Assembly (NCBI RefSeq): GCF_013407955.1
Contig: NZ_JACCBU010000001.1
Span: 1 to 64,000, forward strand
DNA: 64,000 nucleotides
Direction: 5' to 3'
Origin: Microlunatus parietis
GTDB lineage: Bacteria > Actinomycetota > Actinomycetes > Propionibacteriales > Propionibacteriaceae
The position numbers and the translations under genes are program-made. Below are positions 8,239 to 16,448 of the stretch, piece by piece (within the stretch, counting starts at the first letter, position 1; the number at the start of each line of letters is the position of its first letter). Under the pieces are notes generated by a model. The model had not been told where the DNA came from and searched no databases. It saw only the letters and a list, made by a program, of their open reading frames with translations.

Positions 8239-8907
8239 GTGGACTCTGTATTTCTGCCGGCCGATGTCGATGACTGGTCCTTGCTTGATCACTGCGGAGT
8301 CCGGAACGCACTGGAGCGGGACGGCTGGCGATTCGTTGCTGCCGGCGACTGGGCTGTCGTCCTCGGCGATCCGACGGGTCGCTATGCCGCCCGGATCAGC
8401 CCATTCGAACGGGCTTACCAGTACTTCGTGGAGCTCTGCCGACGTCACCCAGGCAACCGATGGCTGCCCACGATCCATGCCGCGACAAATCTGGCTGGCG
8501 GTGGGCATCTGACGGTGATGGAACTGCTGACACCCAGGCACATCCCCGATGACGACCATCCGGATCCGGTCTGGTCCAGCGACGACTCCGACCTTGCCAC
8601 GGTGCGGGCCGACGTGGAACGCACCTACGCAGATTGCAAGGCAAACGTGCAGTGGTGGGGCTCGTTGGACGTCAAACCAGCTCACTTCTTGCTCGACTCC
8701 GAGGGCCAGTTGAAGCTGGTCGACCCGTTTGGCTTGGCCGGCGCGGAGTTGTATGGCATGGCGGAGTCGGACTACCCGTCGTTCTGCAAGCTGGTACCGA
8801 CGGACGAGCGCCGCTACATGTTGCAGATCCCACACTTCTCCCAGTCCTACGCTGCCCCGCTACTTCGCACGCTACGCGCCGTCATCAGTGCACACGACGC
8901 ATGCTGA
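8239..8907 (+). CDS. Atypical kinase-like protein
   Basis: The 222-residue protein has a protein-kinase-like C-lobe signature. DVKPAHFLLD (Asp144, Lys146, His149) resembles the catalytic loop DxKPxN, and KLVDPFG (Asp162) resembles the DFG metal site. No clear glycine loop or VAIK lysine is seen in the short N-terminal part, although GDWAVVLGDPTGRYAARIS could serve as the nucleotide cradle. It may be a divergent small-molecule or protein kinase, or an inactive relative. It is followed 73 bp later by the acetyltransferase gene on the same strand. Confidence 0.55.
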   Translation: MDSVFLPADVDDWSLLDHCGVRNALERDGWRFVAAGDWAVVLGDPTGRYAARISPFERAYQYFVELCRRHPGNRWLPTIHAATNLAGGGHLTVMELLTPRHIPDDDHPDPVWSSDDSDLATVRADVERTYADCKANVQWWGSLDVKPAHFLLDSEGQLKLVDPFGLAGAELYGMAESDYPSFCKLVPTDERRYMLQIPHFSQSYAAPLLRTLRAVISAHDAC

Positions 8908-8980
8908 TGCAGCATCCCGCGACGATCTGCGGACGTCCAGTTCGAACGAACACGAGCCCGGGGCCCGGAATGATGGCGCC

Positions 8981-9595
8981 GTGACCGTCAACGAATCCGG
9001 CGACGCGTCGGAGGCCAGCTCGCTGCACCGGCTCTGCTGGCCCGCACGGACCGCGAGGCTGACCATTCGCCCCGCACGAATGGAAGACGCAGACGCGGTC
9101 TGGGCCTTCCGCAGCCTCCCGGCCGTGCACCGCTGGTTGTCGTCGATGCCCGGCGATCGCTCCGAGTGGACCGCGCACATGCGCCGCCGGCTCCCCCGCA
9201 CTCTGGTCATCAAGCATGACCAGAAAGTGATCGGCGACTTGATGGTTCGAGTGCAGAACGCATGGGGGCAGTCCGAAGTCTCCGAGCATGGCCGCGACTC
9301 CGAGGCCGAACTCGGCTGGGTCCTGGACCCGGCGTACTCCGGCCGCGGATATGCCACCGAGGCCGTCTCAGAACTGCTGCGGATCTGCTTCACCGAACTA
9401 CATCTGCGCCGCGTGGTCGCACAGTGCTTCGCCCGTAACGAGTCTTCGTGGCGCCTCATGGAACGGCTCGGGATGCGGCGCGAAGCCCACACCGTAAGGG
9501 ACTCGCTACATCGGGAGTTCGGATGGCTCGACGGCTACTCCTACGCACTCTTGGCTGACGGCTGGAGAGCCAGGCCGTGGAAAGCAGGTCCTTAG
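8981..9595 (+). CDS. GNAT-family N-acetyltransferase (RimJ/RimL type)
   Basis: A GTG at 8981 gives 204 residues. The body reads LTIRPARMEDADAVWAFRSLP, then ELGWVLDPAYSGRGYATEAV, which is the acetyl-CoA-binding motif A (the Gly-rich turn SGRGYATEA), and NESSWRLMERLGMRREA, the conserved C-terminal motif. It transfers an acetyl group from acetyl-CoA to an amine of a protein N-terminus or an antibiotic such as an aminoglycoside. It lies 73 bp after the kinase-like gene and before an SDR gene, all on the plus strand. Confidence 0.85.
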   Translation: MTVNESGDASEASSLHRLCWPARTARLTIRPARMEDADAVWAFRSLPAVHRWLSSMPGDRSEWTAHMRRRLPRTLVIKHDQKVIGDLMVRVQNAWGQSEVSEHGRDSEAELGWVLDPAYSGRGYATEAVSELLRICFTELHLRRVVAQCFARNESSWRLMERLGMRREAHTVRDSLHREFGWLDGYSYALLADGWRARPWKAGP

Positions 9596-9730
9596 CGACA
9601 CCCGGACCATGATCACGTCACTCACGCGCTGACCGACGGCGAGCGCGACTTCCGTTCACGCCCCGACGTTGTCTGAGCTGCCACCTATCATGCGGGCAGA
9701 CCTTGTCGTCGATGTGGATGGGTCGTTGAG

Positions 9731-10696
9731 ATGGATGGCGAAGCTTCAACCTCACCAGGTGCAGTGAGCGGGGCGGATCGATGGGCGGCACCGGATCTCA
9801 GGCGTTTCGTAGCCGTTGTGACTGGCGCGAATCGTGGTGCCGGCCGCGGTATCGCGCGAGTGCTCGGGAAGTGTGGCGCGACGGTGTACGTCACCGGCCG
9901 TAGCAGGGCTGGCCGCACTTCGACGAGGGCTGGCGAGGACGTGAGTTTGTCCGAAACGGCCCGGATGGTCTCCGCTCTCGGCGGTACCGGGATCGCGGTC
10001 GAAGTTGATCACGCCGTCGACGCCGAGGTCGAGGTGCTCTTCACGAAGGTCCAGCATGAACAGGGCAAACTCGACATCTTGGTCAACAACGCTTGGGGCG
10101 GGTACAGCGTCAACGACGGCACGTTGGACGAGCCGTTCTGGCTGCAACCGATGCTCCGGTTCGATCGGATGTGGACGGTGGGCGTCCGGTCCAACGTGGT
10201 GGCGACCCGTCTGGGTCTTCCGTTACTACTGGAGGCTGACCGCGGACTGGTGGTCAACACGACGTTGATGTTCAGCGACCTGGCTCGCGACATCGGCGCG
10301 CTCATCGGTGAAGGCCCCGCCGATTTGGACAAGCCGCCATCCGAGACCCATGCCGGGTGCGCGCTCTTCTACCGAACGGTGAAGTTGGCGATCAATCAAA
10401 TGACGCTGTACATGGCCAAAGACCTCGCCTGGAACGGGCATCGGGTGGCCATGATCGCGCTCTCACCGGGCTTCATGCGCACCGAGGCGATCATGGAAGA
10501 AGTCGGCACCGACGCGCAGCGCTGGCAAACGAAACCGATACTTCAAGGCACAGAATCAACTGAGCTCGCCGGCCGAGGCGTTGCTGCCCTCGCGACAGAC
10601 CACGACCTCTTAGCGAGATCTGGCCAGACCCTCAGCACTCGCAGTTTGGCACGGGAGTACGGATACTCCGACGTCGATGGACGATTGCCGAGCTAG
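9731..10696 (+). CDS. Short-chain dehydrogenase/reductase
   Basis: The 321-residue protein has the SDR Rossmann motif TGANRGAGRGIA (near residue 30), the NNAWGG motif (NNAG variant) and the active-site YRTVK (YxxxK). TGRSR after the second strand contains an Arg that usually favours NADP(H). It catalyses oxidation or reduction of a hydroxyl or carbonyl group, substrate unknown. The first 25 residues are not family-like, so translation may begin slightly later. Confidence 0.85.
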   Translation: MDGEASTSPGAVSGADRWAAPDLRRFVAVVTGANRGAGRGIARVLGKCGATVYVTGRSRAGRTSTRAGEDVSLSETARMVSALGGTGIAVEVDHAVDAEVEVLFTKVQHEQGKLDILVNNAWGGYSVNDGTLDEPFWLQPMLRFDRMWTVGVRSNVVATRLGLPLLLEADRGLVVNTTLMFSDLARDIGALIGEGPADLDKPPSETHAGCALFYRTVKLAINQMTLYMAKDLAWNGHRVAMIALSPGFMRTEAIMEEVGTDAQRWQTKPILQGTESTELAGRGVAALATDHDLLARSGQTLSTRSLAREYGYSDVDGRLPS

Positions 10697-10748
10697 TTGT
10701 CCGGGCTCACAGGCCAGCCTCCTCGTCGCGGCGGGGTGCCTCCACTCG

Positions 10749-11474
10749 TTAGCGACTGGCCTCAAAGATCATCAGTCGCTGTTCGGTCCCTCCGGTGAAC
10801 GGCGAGCGGTCCCAGTCTTTCCACACGTGACCCGGTTCCAGGCCTGCTCGCTCCAGGTCAGCAACGATCTGCTGCATCGACCGGAACTGGAGTCGCTGCT
10901 CTACATCGAGGACACCGCCAGCGTCGAGGAAATCGTTGTGGCAGTACATCGTGACGACGCCCGCAGCATCTGGAGGAGTCGTCGTGGTCGACTCCCGAAG
11001 TCGACCGATGGGCGTCTGCCGTACGGCAAGCGGGCCATTCCAGGTACGCCATGCCTCCGCGTCTGGATTGCGCGATTCGAAGACGAGCCGGCCACCGGGC
11101 ACCAGCCCTCGCGCGATGTCGTCGAGCGCTCGATCCCAATCAGAGCCGACGATGTGCATCGCAACATTGGCGCTCATGATCATCAGGTCCGCCGACTCGG
11201 TGTCGATACGCTCAGCGGTGCCGAGACGCCACTCCACTCGGTCACCGCCGGGGCGGTCGGCGGCATAGGCCAGCATCGCCGCGGCTGGATCGATCCCGAC
11301 CACGCTCCGGCCGGGCCGCGCCAGGGTCACGGTCAGGCTGCCGGTTCCACAACCAAGATCAATGATCCGGTCGGCTTCGCTTCGGTCAGCGAGCTCCCGG
11401 AAGTAGACGTGGTCCTGGCCGCCAGGGTTGTCCGCGTCATAGATCGCGGCCAACCGCCAGTCGTCGTAGGTCAT
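10749..11474 (-). CDS. Class I SAM-dependent methyltransferase
   Basis: A start at the Met of MTYDDWRLAAIYD gives 241 residues. A longer frame begins 14 codons earlier. The SAM-binding motif I is IIDLGCGTGSL, the acidic ribose-binding residue follows in VVGIDPA, and VEWRLGTAERID and GGRLVFESRNP are motifs II-IV. It resembles the ubiquinone/menaquinone-type or small-molecule methyltransferases. The substrate is unknown. It is convergent with the SDR gene and divergent from the SGNH hydrolase gene, with repeat copy 7 in the divergent gap. Confidence 0.82.
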   Translation of the reverse strand: MTYDDWRLAAIYDADNPGGQDHVYFRELADRSEADRIIDLGCGTGSLTVTLARPGRSVVGIDPAAAMLAYAADRPGGDRVEWRLGTAERIDTESADLMIMSANVAMHIVGSDWDRALDDIARGLVPGGRLVFESRNPDAEAWRTWNGPLAVRQTPIGRLRESTTTTPPDAAGVVTMYCHNDFLDAGGVLDVEQRLQFRSMQQIVADLERAGLEPGHVWKDWDRSPFTGGTEQRLMIFEASR

Positions 11475-11526
11475 GGGAGCGAGCCTCGAGCCTGTCCACC
11501 CCTCAGTCAATCTCAATTCGGGGGGA

Positions 11527-11555
11527 CCCGCCCGACTCCCCCCGAACTGTCAGCG
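11527..11555 (+). repeat. Intergenic C-rich repeat, copy 7 (head only)
   Basis: CCCGCCCGACTCCCC is followed by CCGAACTGTCAGCG, so the first half matches the consensus and the second half is partly diverged. Unlike copies 1-6 it sits between two divergent genes, the methyltransferase on the minus strand and the SGNH hydrolase on the plus strand. Confidence 0.5.
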
Positions 11556-11576
11556 TCCTCGGGCACGATGCTCACC

Positions 11577-12119
11577 ATGACGGTCCTCCTCCTCGGTGAC
11601 AGCAATCTTGCTCAGCTGTACGACAACCAACCTGACCTGGTACCTCTCGCGTTTGGTGCCGATCCCGAGTGTCGCGCCGCCGGCGGTGCGTGGTCCGGCT
11701 CCCTGCGACAACAGATCGGTATGCGAAAGCCGTCCGGCTACGACGCGATCGTGGTATCTATCGGAAGTAGCGACAGCCACCCATCCAAGAACAGTTCGCC
11801 GACGATCTTCCGCGAGAACCTGTCCCGTGAATTGACGCAGGGTGGTCGCTGGATCGCGTTGCTACCGCGCAGCCTCGCCGCGACTCTTGATCCGGCCCAG
11901 TCCACCGAGGAAGTCAACGCCCTGATCCGCGTCTACCGTGCGATCCTGGCCGAGATGATCAACGCGTCCGGAGGCATCGCACTCGATACCGGTGCGATCA
12001 CGGGAAGCCTCGGGCCCGAGGCGTACGACACTGACGGCGTACACCTGACGCGCGCAGCTTATGAGGAACTCGTACCGGAAATCGCCAAGGCCGTCGAGGC
12101 GGTCGCCCAACGAACATGA
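11577..12119 (+). CDS. SGNH/GDSL-like hydrolase
   Basis: The protein has about 180 residues from the ATG at 11577, with another Met three codons earlier. It begins with MTVLLLGDSN, the block I serine motif GDS at the N-terminus. IVVSIGSSDSH stands in the block III position (GxND-like, with Ser replacing Asn), and DTDGVHLT carries the block V Asp-x-x-His pair. These features mark an SGNH-fold esterase or lipase acting on an acyl or acetyl ester. No signal peptide is seen. It is convergent with the phosphotransferase gene 15 bp downstream. Confidence 0.75.
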   Translation: MTVLLLGDSNLAQLYDNQPDLVPLAFGADPECRAAGGAWSGSLRQQIGMRKPSGYDAIVVSIGSSDSHPSKNSSPTIFRENLSRELTQGGRWIALLPRSLAATLDPAQSTEEVNALIRVYRAILAEMINASGGIALDTGAITGSLGPEAYDTDGVHLTRAAYEELVPEIAKAVEAVAQRT

Positions 12120-12134
12120 TCAAACTTGTGTCGT

Positions 12135-13118
12135 TCAACGGATCTGGTTCCAGGTCGGACCGTCCCAGCGGGGCAGGTCAAGGGATCGGGAAGCCCAGCT
12201 AAGGCAGATCACGGCGATTCGCTGCAGGACTCGTCGGAACCAGTCCGGCAATTCTGGTTCACGGAGTGTGCGATGCACGTAACGCCCTGCGAGTAATGCG
12301 GCCCAGCGACCTCCATCGGGTAGCACATCGTGGGGATCTGGCCCGCCTTCCAGTGGCAAGGTGGAGGCTGCGGTGGCAACGTCGTATTCCGGGTTTCCCC
12401 GAAAGGCCTGGGCCCAGTCGACCAAGACCACGCGCTGTCCCAGGAAGCACAGGTTGTCGCTGCGCACGTCGTTGTGGACCAGAGCTTCTCCTCGTTGGTC
12501 TGCGTCGCGTTCGGCCGCGGCGAGCCCGTTGACCGCGGCGTTGAACCACTTGCGGCTACACAATCCCAGCGTCATAAAGGCCTCGACGTCCTCGGTTATC
12601 AGCGGCCAGTTCTGTGCGGACGGCGGTGGTGCCGAGGGTAGCGACGGCGGCGGAGGCAATTCGGCAACCCGGTTCAGGGCGGCGAACATGAGATCGAATT
12701 GCCCGGGCTTCCAGTTGACCGGTTCATGGTCGGCCGGCCAGTGCGCCGAGCTGAGGTCCTCGATCACCAGGACAGGACGCTCTCCGTCGTCCAGCCAAGC
12801 TAGTTCGCTGGGCACCAGGTCGCTGCCGACCGTAGAGATGACCTCGTGTTCGTTGCGGATCAGACTCGCGCTCTGATCATCGACAGCCGATTTGACGAAG
12901 GCAGTCGAACCGTCATGGAAGGTGACGACAAAGCACGCCGCCGAGAGACCCGTGTGAGGCTTGTGCCACGCAACCGGGGCCTTATCCAATGCCGCTGTGA
13001 TCAACTCGCGGAGTGCGGGCGTCGGCGGACTGTCTCTGGTCAGGTTGGCGGCTGTCGGCTCGTGGCTGATCGGCTTGCTCGATCTCATGGTGCGGCTTCC
13101 AATCGACGTCAGCGACAC
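12135..13118 (-). CDS. Aminoglycoside-phosphotransferase-fold kinase
   Basis: The 327-residue APH-fold protein has the catalytic loop HNDVRSDNLCF, with Asn replacing the usual Gly and Asp and Asn retained, and the metal site LVDWAQAFRGNPEYD. TAFVKSAV holds the probable ATP-binding Lys and VLVIEDLS the hinge. It is a cytoplasmic kinase of unknown small-molecule substrate. The first 30 residues are weakly conserved in appearance, and the Met at 13088 is an alternative start. The 232-bp gap before the next gene (13119-13350) shows no recognisable feature. Confidence 0.8.
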   Translation of the reverse strand: MSLTSIGSRTMRSSKPISHEPTAANLTRDSPPTPALRELITAALDKAPVAWHKPHTGLSAACFVVTFHDGSTAFVKSAVDDQSASLIRNEHEVISTVGSDLVPSELAWLDDGERPVLVIEDLSSAHWPADHEPVNWKPGQFDLMFAALNRVAELPPPPSLPSAPPPSAQNWPLITEDVEAFMTLGLCSRKWFNAAVNGLAAAERDADQRGEALVHNDVRSDNLCFLGQRVVLVDWAQAFRGNPEYDVATAASTLPLEGGPDPHDVLPDGGRWAALLAGRYVHRTLREPELPDWFRRVLQRIAVICLSWASRSLDLPRWDGPTWNQIR

Positions 13119-13350
13119 AAAGGGCGCGTTTACGGGCAGATCTTCAAAGGGGTGAGTAGGTGGGCATTGCCCCTTCGGTGGCCCGACGCGCCCTACCGCA
13201 ACACGCCTCAGTCTCAGCGCGACGCCACCTCATGTCAAGGTCACGATGAACCGGCATCGCACTCACCGCTCGCGTCAAGATTCTCGACCGGGTCGCCAGA
13301 ACACACGCTCGGTCGCGGCGTGGATACCGGGGAACCTCCCTCCCTCGGTT

Positions 13351-13968
13351 TCACGGTCGAGGCCGAGCTTGCGTAGCATTCCCTCTCCCCTGGTTCAGCC
13401 ATTCGAGGGCGAGCCGCGCGACCTCATGGGCAGGCAGGCCTCGGGTGTCGATGCGAAGGTGCGGGTGCCGGGTCAGGAAGCCGTCGGCGGCAGTCGGCGT
13501 CGACCCGGTGGGATCGGTGGTGAGTTGGTACTTCTCCATGCGACGGACGTTGCCGTCGGACCATTCGAGGTCACGCTTGGTCGGCTTCGCAGCCAGCCGG
13601 CTTTCGCCTCGATTGCGCACCAGTCGCGTCTCGAGATCGGCGGTCAGTTCCAGCACCCATACTTCGCCGTCGGCATGATCGAAAGGGGTGACGAGCTGTT
13701 CGACGTACGCAGTGTCAGCTGGTTCCTGCAGATTCCAGACGTAGCTGAAGATCACATCGAGCTTGGCCCGTGCGGCTTCCTCGATCACGCGCCGGCGGAA
13801 TTCCACGTTCAAGATGTTGAACGGCTCGGTGCCATAGCCGAACACCTCGACCAGCGGCTCGATGGTGTGGTGATTGTGGAACAGCCTGAAGTCGCTCTGT
13901 GCGGCAATCTCCCGGCCCACGGTCATCTTGCCGACAGCCGGTGGTCCGATGATCAGCAGCAGCCTCAT
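13351..13968 (-). CDS. P-loop ATPase/kinase-like protein
   Basis: A start at MRLLLIIGPPAVGKMTVG gives 205 residues with Walker A GPPAVGKMT at the extreme N-terminus. It continues with FRLFHNHHTIEPL, LDVIFSYVWNLQEPADT (Walker B region), and VWVLELTADLETRLVRNRGESR as the lid. This layout is common in small uncharacterised AAA kinases related to shikimate or adenylate kinase. The final product and substrate are unknown. It is divergent from the next phosphotransferase gene. Confidence 0.7.
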   Translation of the reverse strand: MRLLLIIGPPAVGKMTVGREIAAQSDFRLFHNHHTIEPLVEVFGYGTEPFNILNVEFRRRVIEEAARAKLDVIFSYVWNLQEPADTAYVEQLVTPFDHADGEVWVLELTADLETRLVRNRGESRLAAKPTKRDLEWSDGNVRRMEKYQLTTDPTGSTPTAADGFLTRHPHLRIDTRGLPAHEVARLALEWLNQGRGNATQARPRP

Positions 13969-13990
13969 GATCGGCAACAGTCCCAGACGG

Positions 13991-14018
13991 CCGGCTCCCC
14001 CGCAACCAGGTTCACGCG
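13991..14018 (+). repeat. Intergenic C-rich repeat, copy 8 (diverged)
   Basis: CCGGCTCCCCC followed by GCAACCAGGTTCACGCG keeps the CTCCCC core and a CARG/CACGCG-like end but is the weakest member of the set. It lies in the divergent gap between the P-loop kinase and the phosphotransferase gene. No further copy is seen to the right of this point. Confidence 0.35.
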
Positions 14019-14068
14019 GCAGCGAAATCCTGTCGCAGGCCGCCGCTCCTACTGACAGGCTGGGTTTC

Positions 14069-14995
14069 GTGGATCTTCCTCAGTTCGTCGAAACCCATTG
14101 GGCGCAGGCGGTTCGCCGGATCGAGGTGCTGACCGGAGGCCTGAACTCCGAGACCTGGACGGTTACCACGGCTACCGGCCGGTACGTCCTGAAGTCGGTC
14201 CCGGCGCACGACGCCGGCTTCATCCGGGGCCTCGAATTGGCGGCTTCGCTGGACCGTCGGGGTGTCCCGACCGGAGCTCCGATCAGAACGGTTGCCGGGA
14301 GCCTGTTCGAGCGGACCCCGGACCGTTCGGTCGCGCTCCTCCGCTGGGTCGACGGGGAACCGCTGTCGGCTGCCGACCCGCGATCCGGTGCTCGCATGGG
14401 TTCGATGCTGGCGCGGGTGCACGAGGCCGGAGCCACCGAACCAGACGACCTGGAGACCTGGCTGCGGATCCTTCCGTTCGGGGACGATTATCTGGATTAC
14501 GAACCGTGGATCAGGCCCGCAGTCGAGAACACCCTGGAGGCTACGAGGGAGCTCCATGCGCGATCCAGGATGACGTGGGTCGGCCTGCACGGTGATCCCT
14601 CGCCGAGCTCGTTCCTGGTGCGCGGCGACGATACCGGGCTGATCGATTGGGGTGCGACCATGTTCGGCCCAGCTCTGTACGATCTCGCGTCGGCGGCCAT
14701 GTATCTCGGCTGCTCGATCGATGAAGCCGGTCCGGAATTCGTCGTCCGCGCCGTCGAGCACCCGGGCTCCGCGTCCGGTAGCGAATCCCTCGTGGCCGGT
14801 TATCTTGCCGCGCGGCCGGGCATGATCGATGAGGTTCGTCTGGGATTCGGCACCTATTTGCGAGTCCGGTTATGCGTGCAGGCCGGCTATTTCGCGTGGC
14901 GTTGTGCCAACGATATTCGTACCGGCATCAATTCGGCGGAAGAGAACCAGCAGGGGCTTCGGCACGCCCGCGAATCATGGGGAATTCAGACCTAG
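14069..14995 (+). CDS. APH-fold phosphotransferase with altered catalytic loop
   Basis: A GTG at 14069 (VDLPQFVETHWAQ) gives 308 residues. The APH fold is clear from the start: TGGLNSETWTVTTATGRYVLKSV has the nucleotide cradle and Lys, and GLIDWGATMFGPALYDLASA is the metal site. The catalytic loop reads HGDPSPSSFLV, so the usual Asn is Ser while His and Asp remain. That may lower activity or reflect a subfamily. The 3' end overlaps the convergent TetR gene by 21 bp. Confidence 0.72.
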   Translation: MDLPQFVETHWAQAVRRIEVLTGGLNSETWTVTTATGRYVLKSVPAHDAGFIRGLELAASLDRRGVPTGAPIRTVAGSLFERTPDRSVALLRWVDGEPLSAADPRSGARMGSMLARVHEAGATEPDDLETWLRILPFGDDYLDYEPWIRPAVENTLEATRELHARSRMTWVGLHGDPSPSSFLVRGDDTGLIDWGATMFGPALYDLASAAMYLGCSIDEAGPEFVVRAVEHPGSASGSESLVAGYLAARPGMIDEVRLGFGTYLRVRLCVQAGYFAWRCANDIRTGINSAEENQQGLRHARESWGIQT

Positions 14996-15556
14996 AATGC
15001 GGAGAACATTGCGTACGCCCTCTTCGAGGATGTCGTCTGCCAGCTTCGGGTCGGTCAGCGTACGGGACAGCTGGATCGTCCCGATCATCAGCGCGTACGC
15101 ACTCGACACCTTGACCCGGGTCGCCGGACCCGGGTCGCCGATCACGTCCGCGATCTTGGCGAGCAACTCCCCCATGGCAGCCGTGTAGGCACGTCTGGTC
15201 GCGGTGTCGCAGCGGCCCAGCTCATCGAGCAGTGCGGCCGAGGGACAGCCGTCGACGCGATGATCACGGTGCTCAGGCGACAGGTAGTCCTTGACGAACT
15301 GGGCCAGGTCCTCACGCGTGGTGACGCTCTTCAGGAAGCTCGCCGTCTGGCGCCGCAACTCTTCGGTCACCGCGGCCCCGACGAGGTCTTCCTTCGAAGC
15401 GAAGTGGGCGTAGAAGGCGCCGTTGGTCAGCCCGGCATCGGCCATCAGGGTCGAGACACCGGAGCCGTCGATACCGTCCGCCTTCAGCCTCCGACCGGCC
15501 GCCTCGATGATGCGCTCCCGCGTCTGCCGCTTGTGGTCCTTGTCATACCGAGCCAT
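14975..15556 (-). CDS. TetR-family transcriptional regulator
   Basis: The 193-residue protein has an N-terminal helix-turn-helix: TRERIIEAAGRRLKADG, GSGVSTLMADAGLTNGAFYAHFASKEDLV. The recognition helix is LTNGAFYAHF. The all-alpha C-terminal half is typical of the AcrR/TetR ligand-binding domain (TetR_C subgroup with DYLSPEHRDHR and GCPSAALLDELGR). It is divergent from an SDR gene 73 bp away, with a 14-bp near-palindrome between them, so it most likely represses the SDR gene and itself. Confidence 0.9.
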   Translation of the reverse strand: MARYDKDHKRQTRERIIEAAGRRLKADGIDGSGVSTLMADAGLTNGAFYAHFASKEDLVGAAVTEELRRQTASFLKSVTTREDLAQFVKDYLSPEHRDHRVDGCPSAALLDELGRCDTATRRAYTAAMGELLAKIADVIGDPGPATRVKVSSAYALMIGTIQLSRTLTDPKLADDILEEGVRNVLRILGLNSP

Positions 15557-15594
15557 CGCGCTACTTCCTCCTTGCCCAACCGTGTTAGTTTTGT

Positions 15595-15608
15595 ATTACG
15601 ATCATAAT
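15595..15608. promoter_or_regulatory. Candidate TetR operator between divergent genes
   Basis: ATTACGATCATAAT is a near-perfect 14-bp palindrome with one mismatched pair. It lies in a short A+T-rich stretch between the TetR gene (start 15556) and the SDR gene (start 15630), 21 bp before the SDR ATG. TetR regulators commonly bind such palindromes in divergent gaps. Confidence 0.5.
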
Positions 15609-15629
15609 CTATCTGAGTCAGGAGTCACC

Positions 15630-16448
15630 ATGCGTGTTCAACCAGTCGCCATCGTCACGGGAGCCGCCGGCGGAATCGGTGCCGCCGCGGCTACCGCTCT
15701 TGCGGCGAAGGGTTTCGTGGTGGTCGGCACGAGTCGCAACGCCGCCAGGGCTACCCCGGTCCCGGGAGTCAGCATGGTCGACCTCGACGTCGCCAGCGAC
15801 GAGTCCGTGGCCCGGGTCGTCGCCGGCGTGATCGCCGAACACGGCCGGATCGACGTGTTGGTCAACAACGCCGGCATTGGGTCGGCCGGGGCCGCCGAGG
15901 AGAGCTCGATCGAGCAGGCCCAGCACATCTTCGACGTCAACGTCTTCGGAACGATCAGGATGATCAACGCCGTGCTGCCGCAGCTGCGCCGGCAGGGCTC
16001 CGGGCGGGTGATCAACGTCTCGTCGGTGCTCGGCCTCATGCCGGCCCCGTTCATGGCGTTGTACGCGGCGACGAAGCACGCGCTCGAGGGGTACAGCGAG
16101 TCGCTTGATCACGAGGTACGGGAGCACGGCGTCCGCGTCCTGCTCGTCGAGCCCTTCTATACCCGGACAGCCTTCGAGGCCAACGCAGTGAATCCGGACC
16201 GGCCGCTGGCCCTGTACGAAGATCGCCGGGCCGCGGCACGGCGGATCACGGCAAGCGGGGTCGAGAACGGCGATGCCCCGACCGTCGTCGCCGCCGCCAT
16301 CGTCGCCGCGGCCACCACCAACCGGCCGCGGCTGCGCAACCCGGCCGGGCCCTCGGCCCGGCAGGTCTCTCTGCTGCGCCGGTACGTGCCCGCCGCGGCG
16401 TTCGATCACCAGGTCCGCAAGCTCAATCGGCTGCCGGCTGCACGGTGA
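15630..16448 (+). CDS. Short-chain dehydrogenase/reductase
   Basis: The 272-residue protein begins MRVQPVAIVTGAAGGIGAA, with the TGxxxGIG cofactor motif. It carries DLDVASDES, NNAGIGSAG, GRVINVSS and YAATKHALEG, giving the catalytic Ser, Tyr and Lys. TSRNAARA after strand 2 suggests NADP(H). It is an oxidoreductase of unknown substrate, probably controlled by the divergent TetR protein. Its 3' end overlaps the convergent methyltransferase gene by 26 bp. Confidence 0.88.
   Translation: MRVQPVAIVTGAAGGIGAAAATALAAKGFVVVGTSRNAARATPVPGVSMVDLDVASDESVARVVAGVIAEHGRIDVLVNNAGIGSAGAAEESSIEQAQHIFDVNVFGTIRMINAVLPQLRRQGSGRVINVSSVLGLMPAPFMALYAATKHALEGYSESLDHEVREHGVRVLLVEPFYTRTAFEANAVNPDRPLALYEDRRAAARRITASGVENGDAPTVVAAAIVAAATTNRPRLRNPAGPSARQVSLLRRYVPAAAFDHQVRKLNRLPAAR

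Noticed and set aside
255-14018. Calling the repeated elements integron attC sites
   Set aside because: The canonical core sites RYYYAAC and GTTRRRY are not conserved among the copies and no integron integrase gene is in the window. Only the layout is similar.
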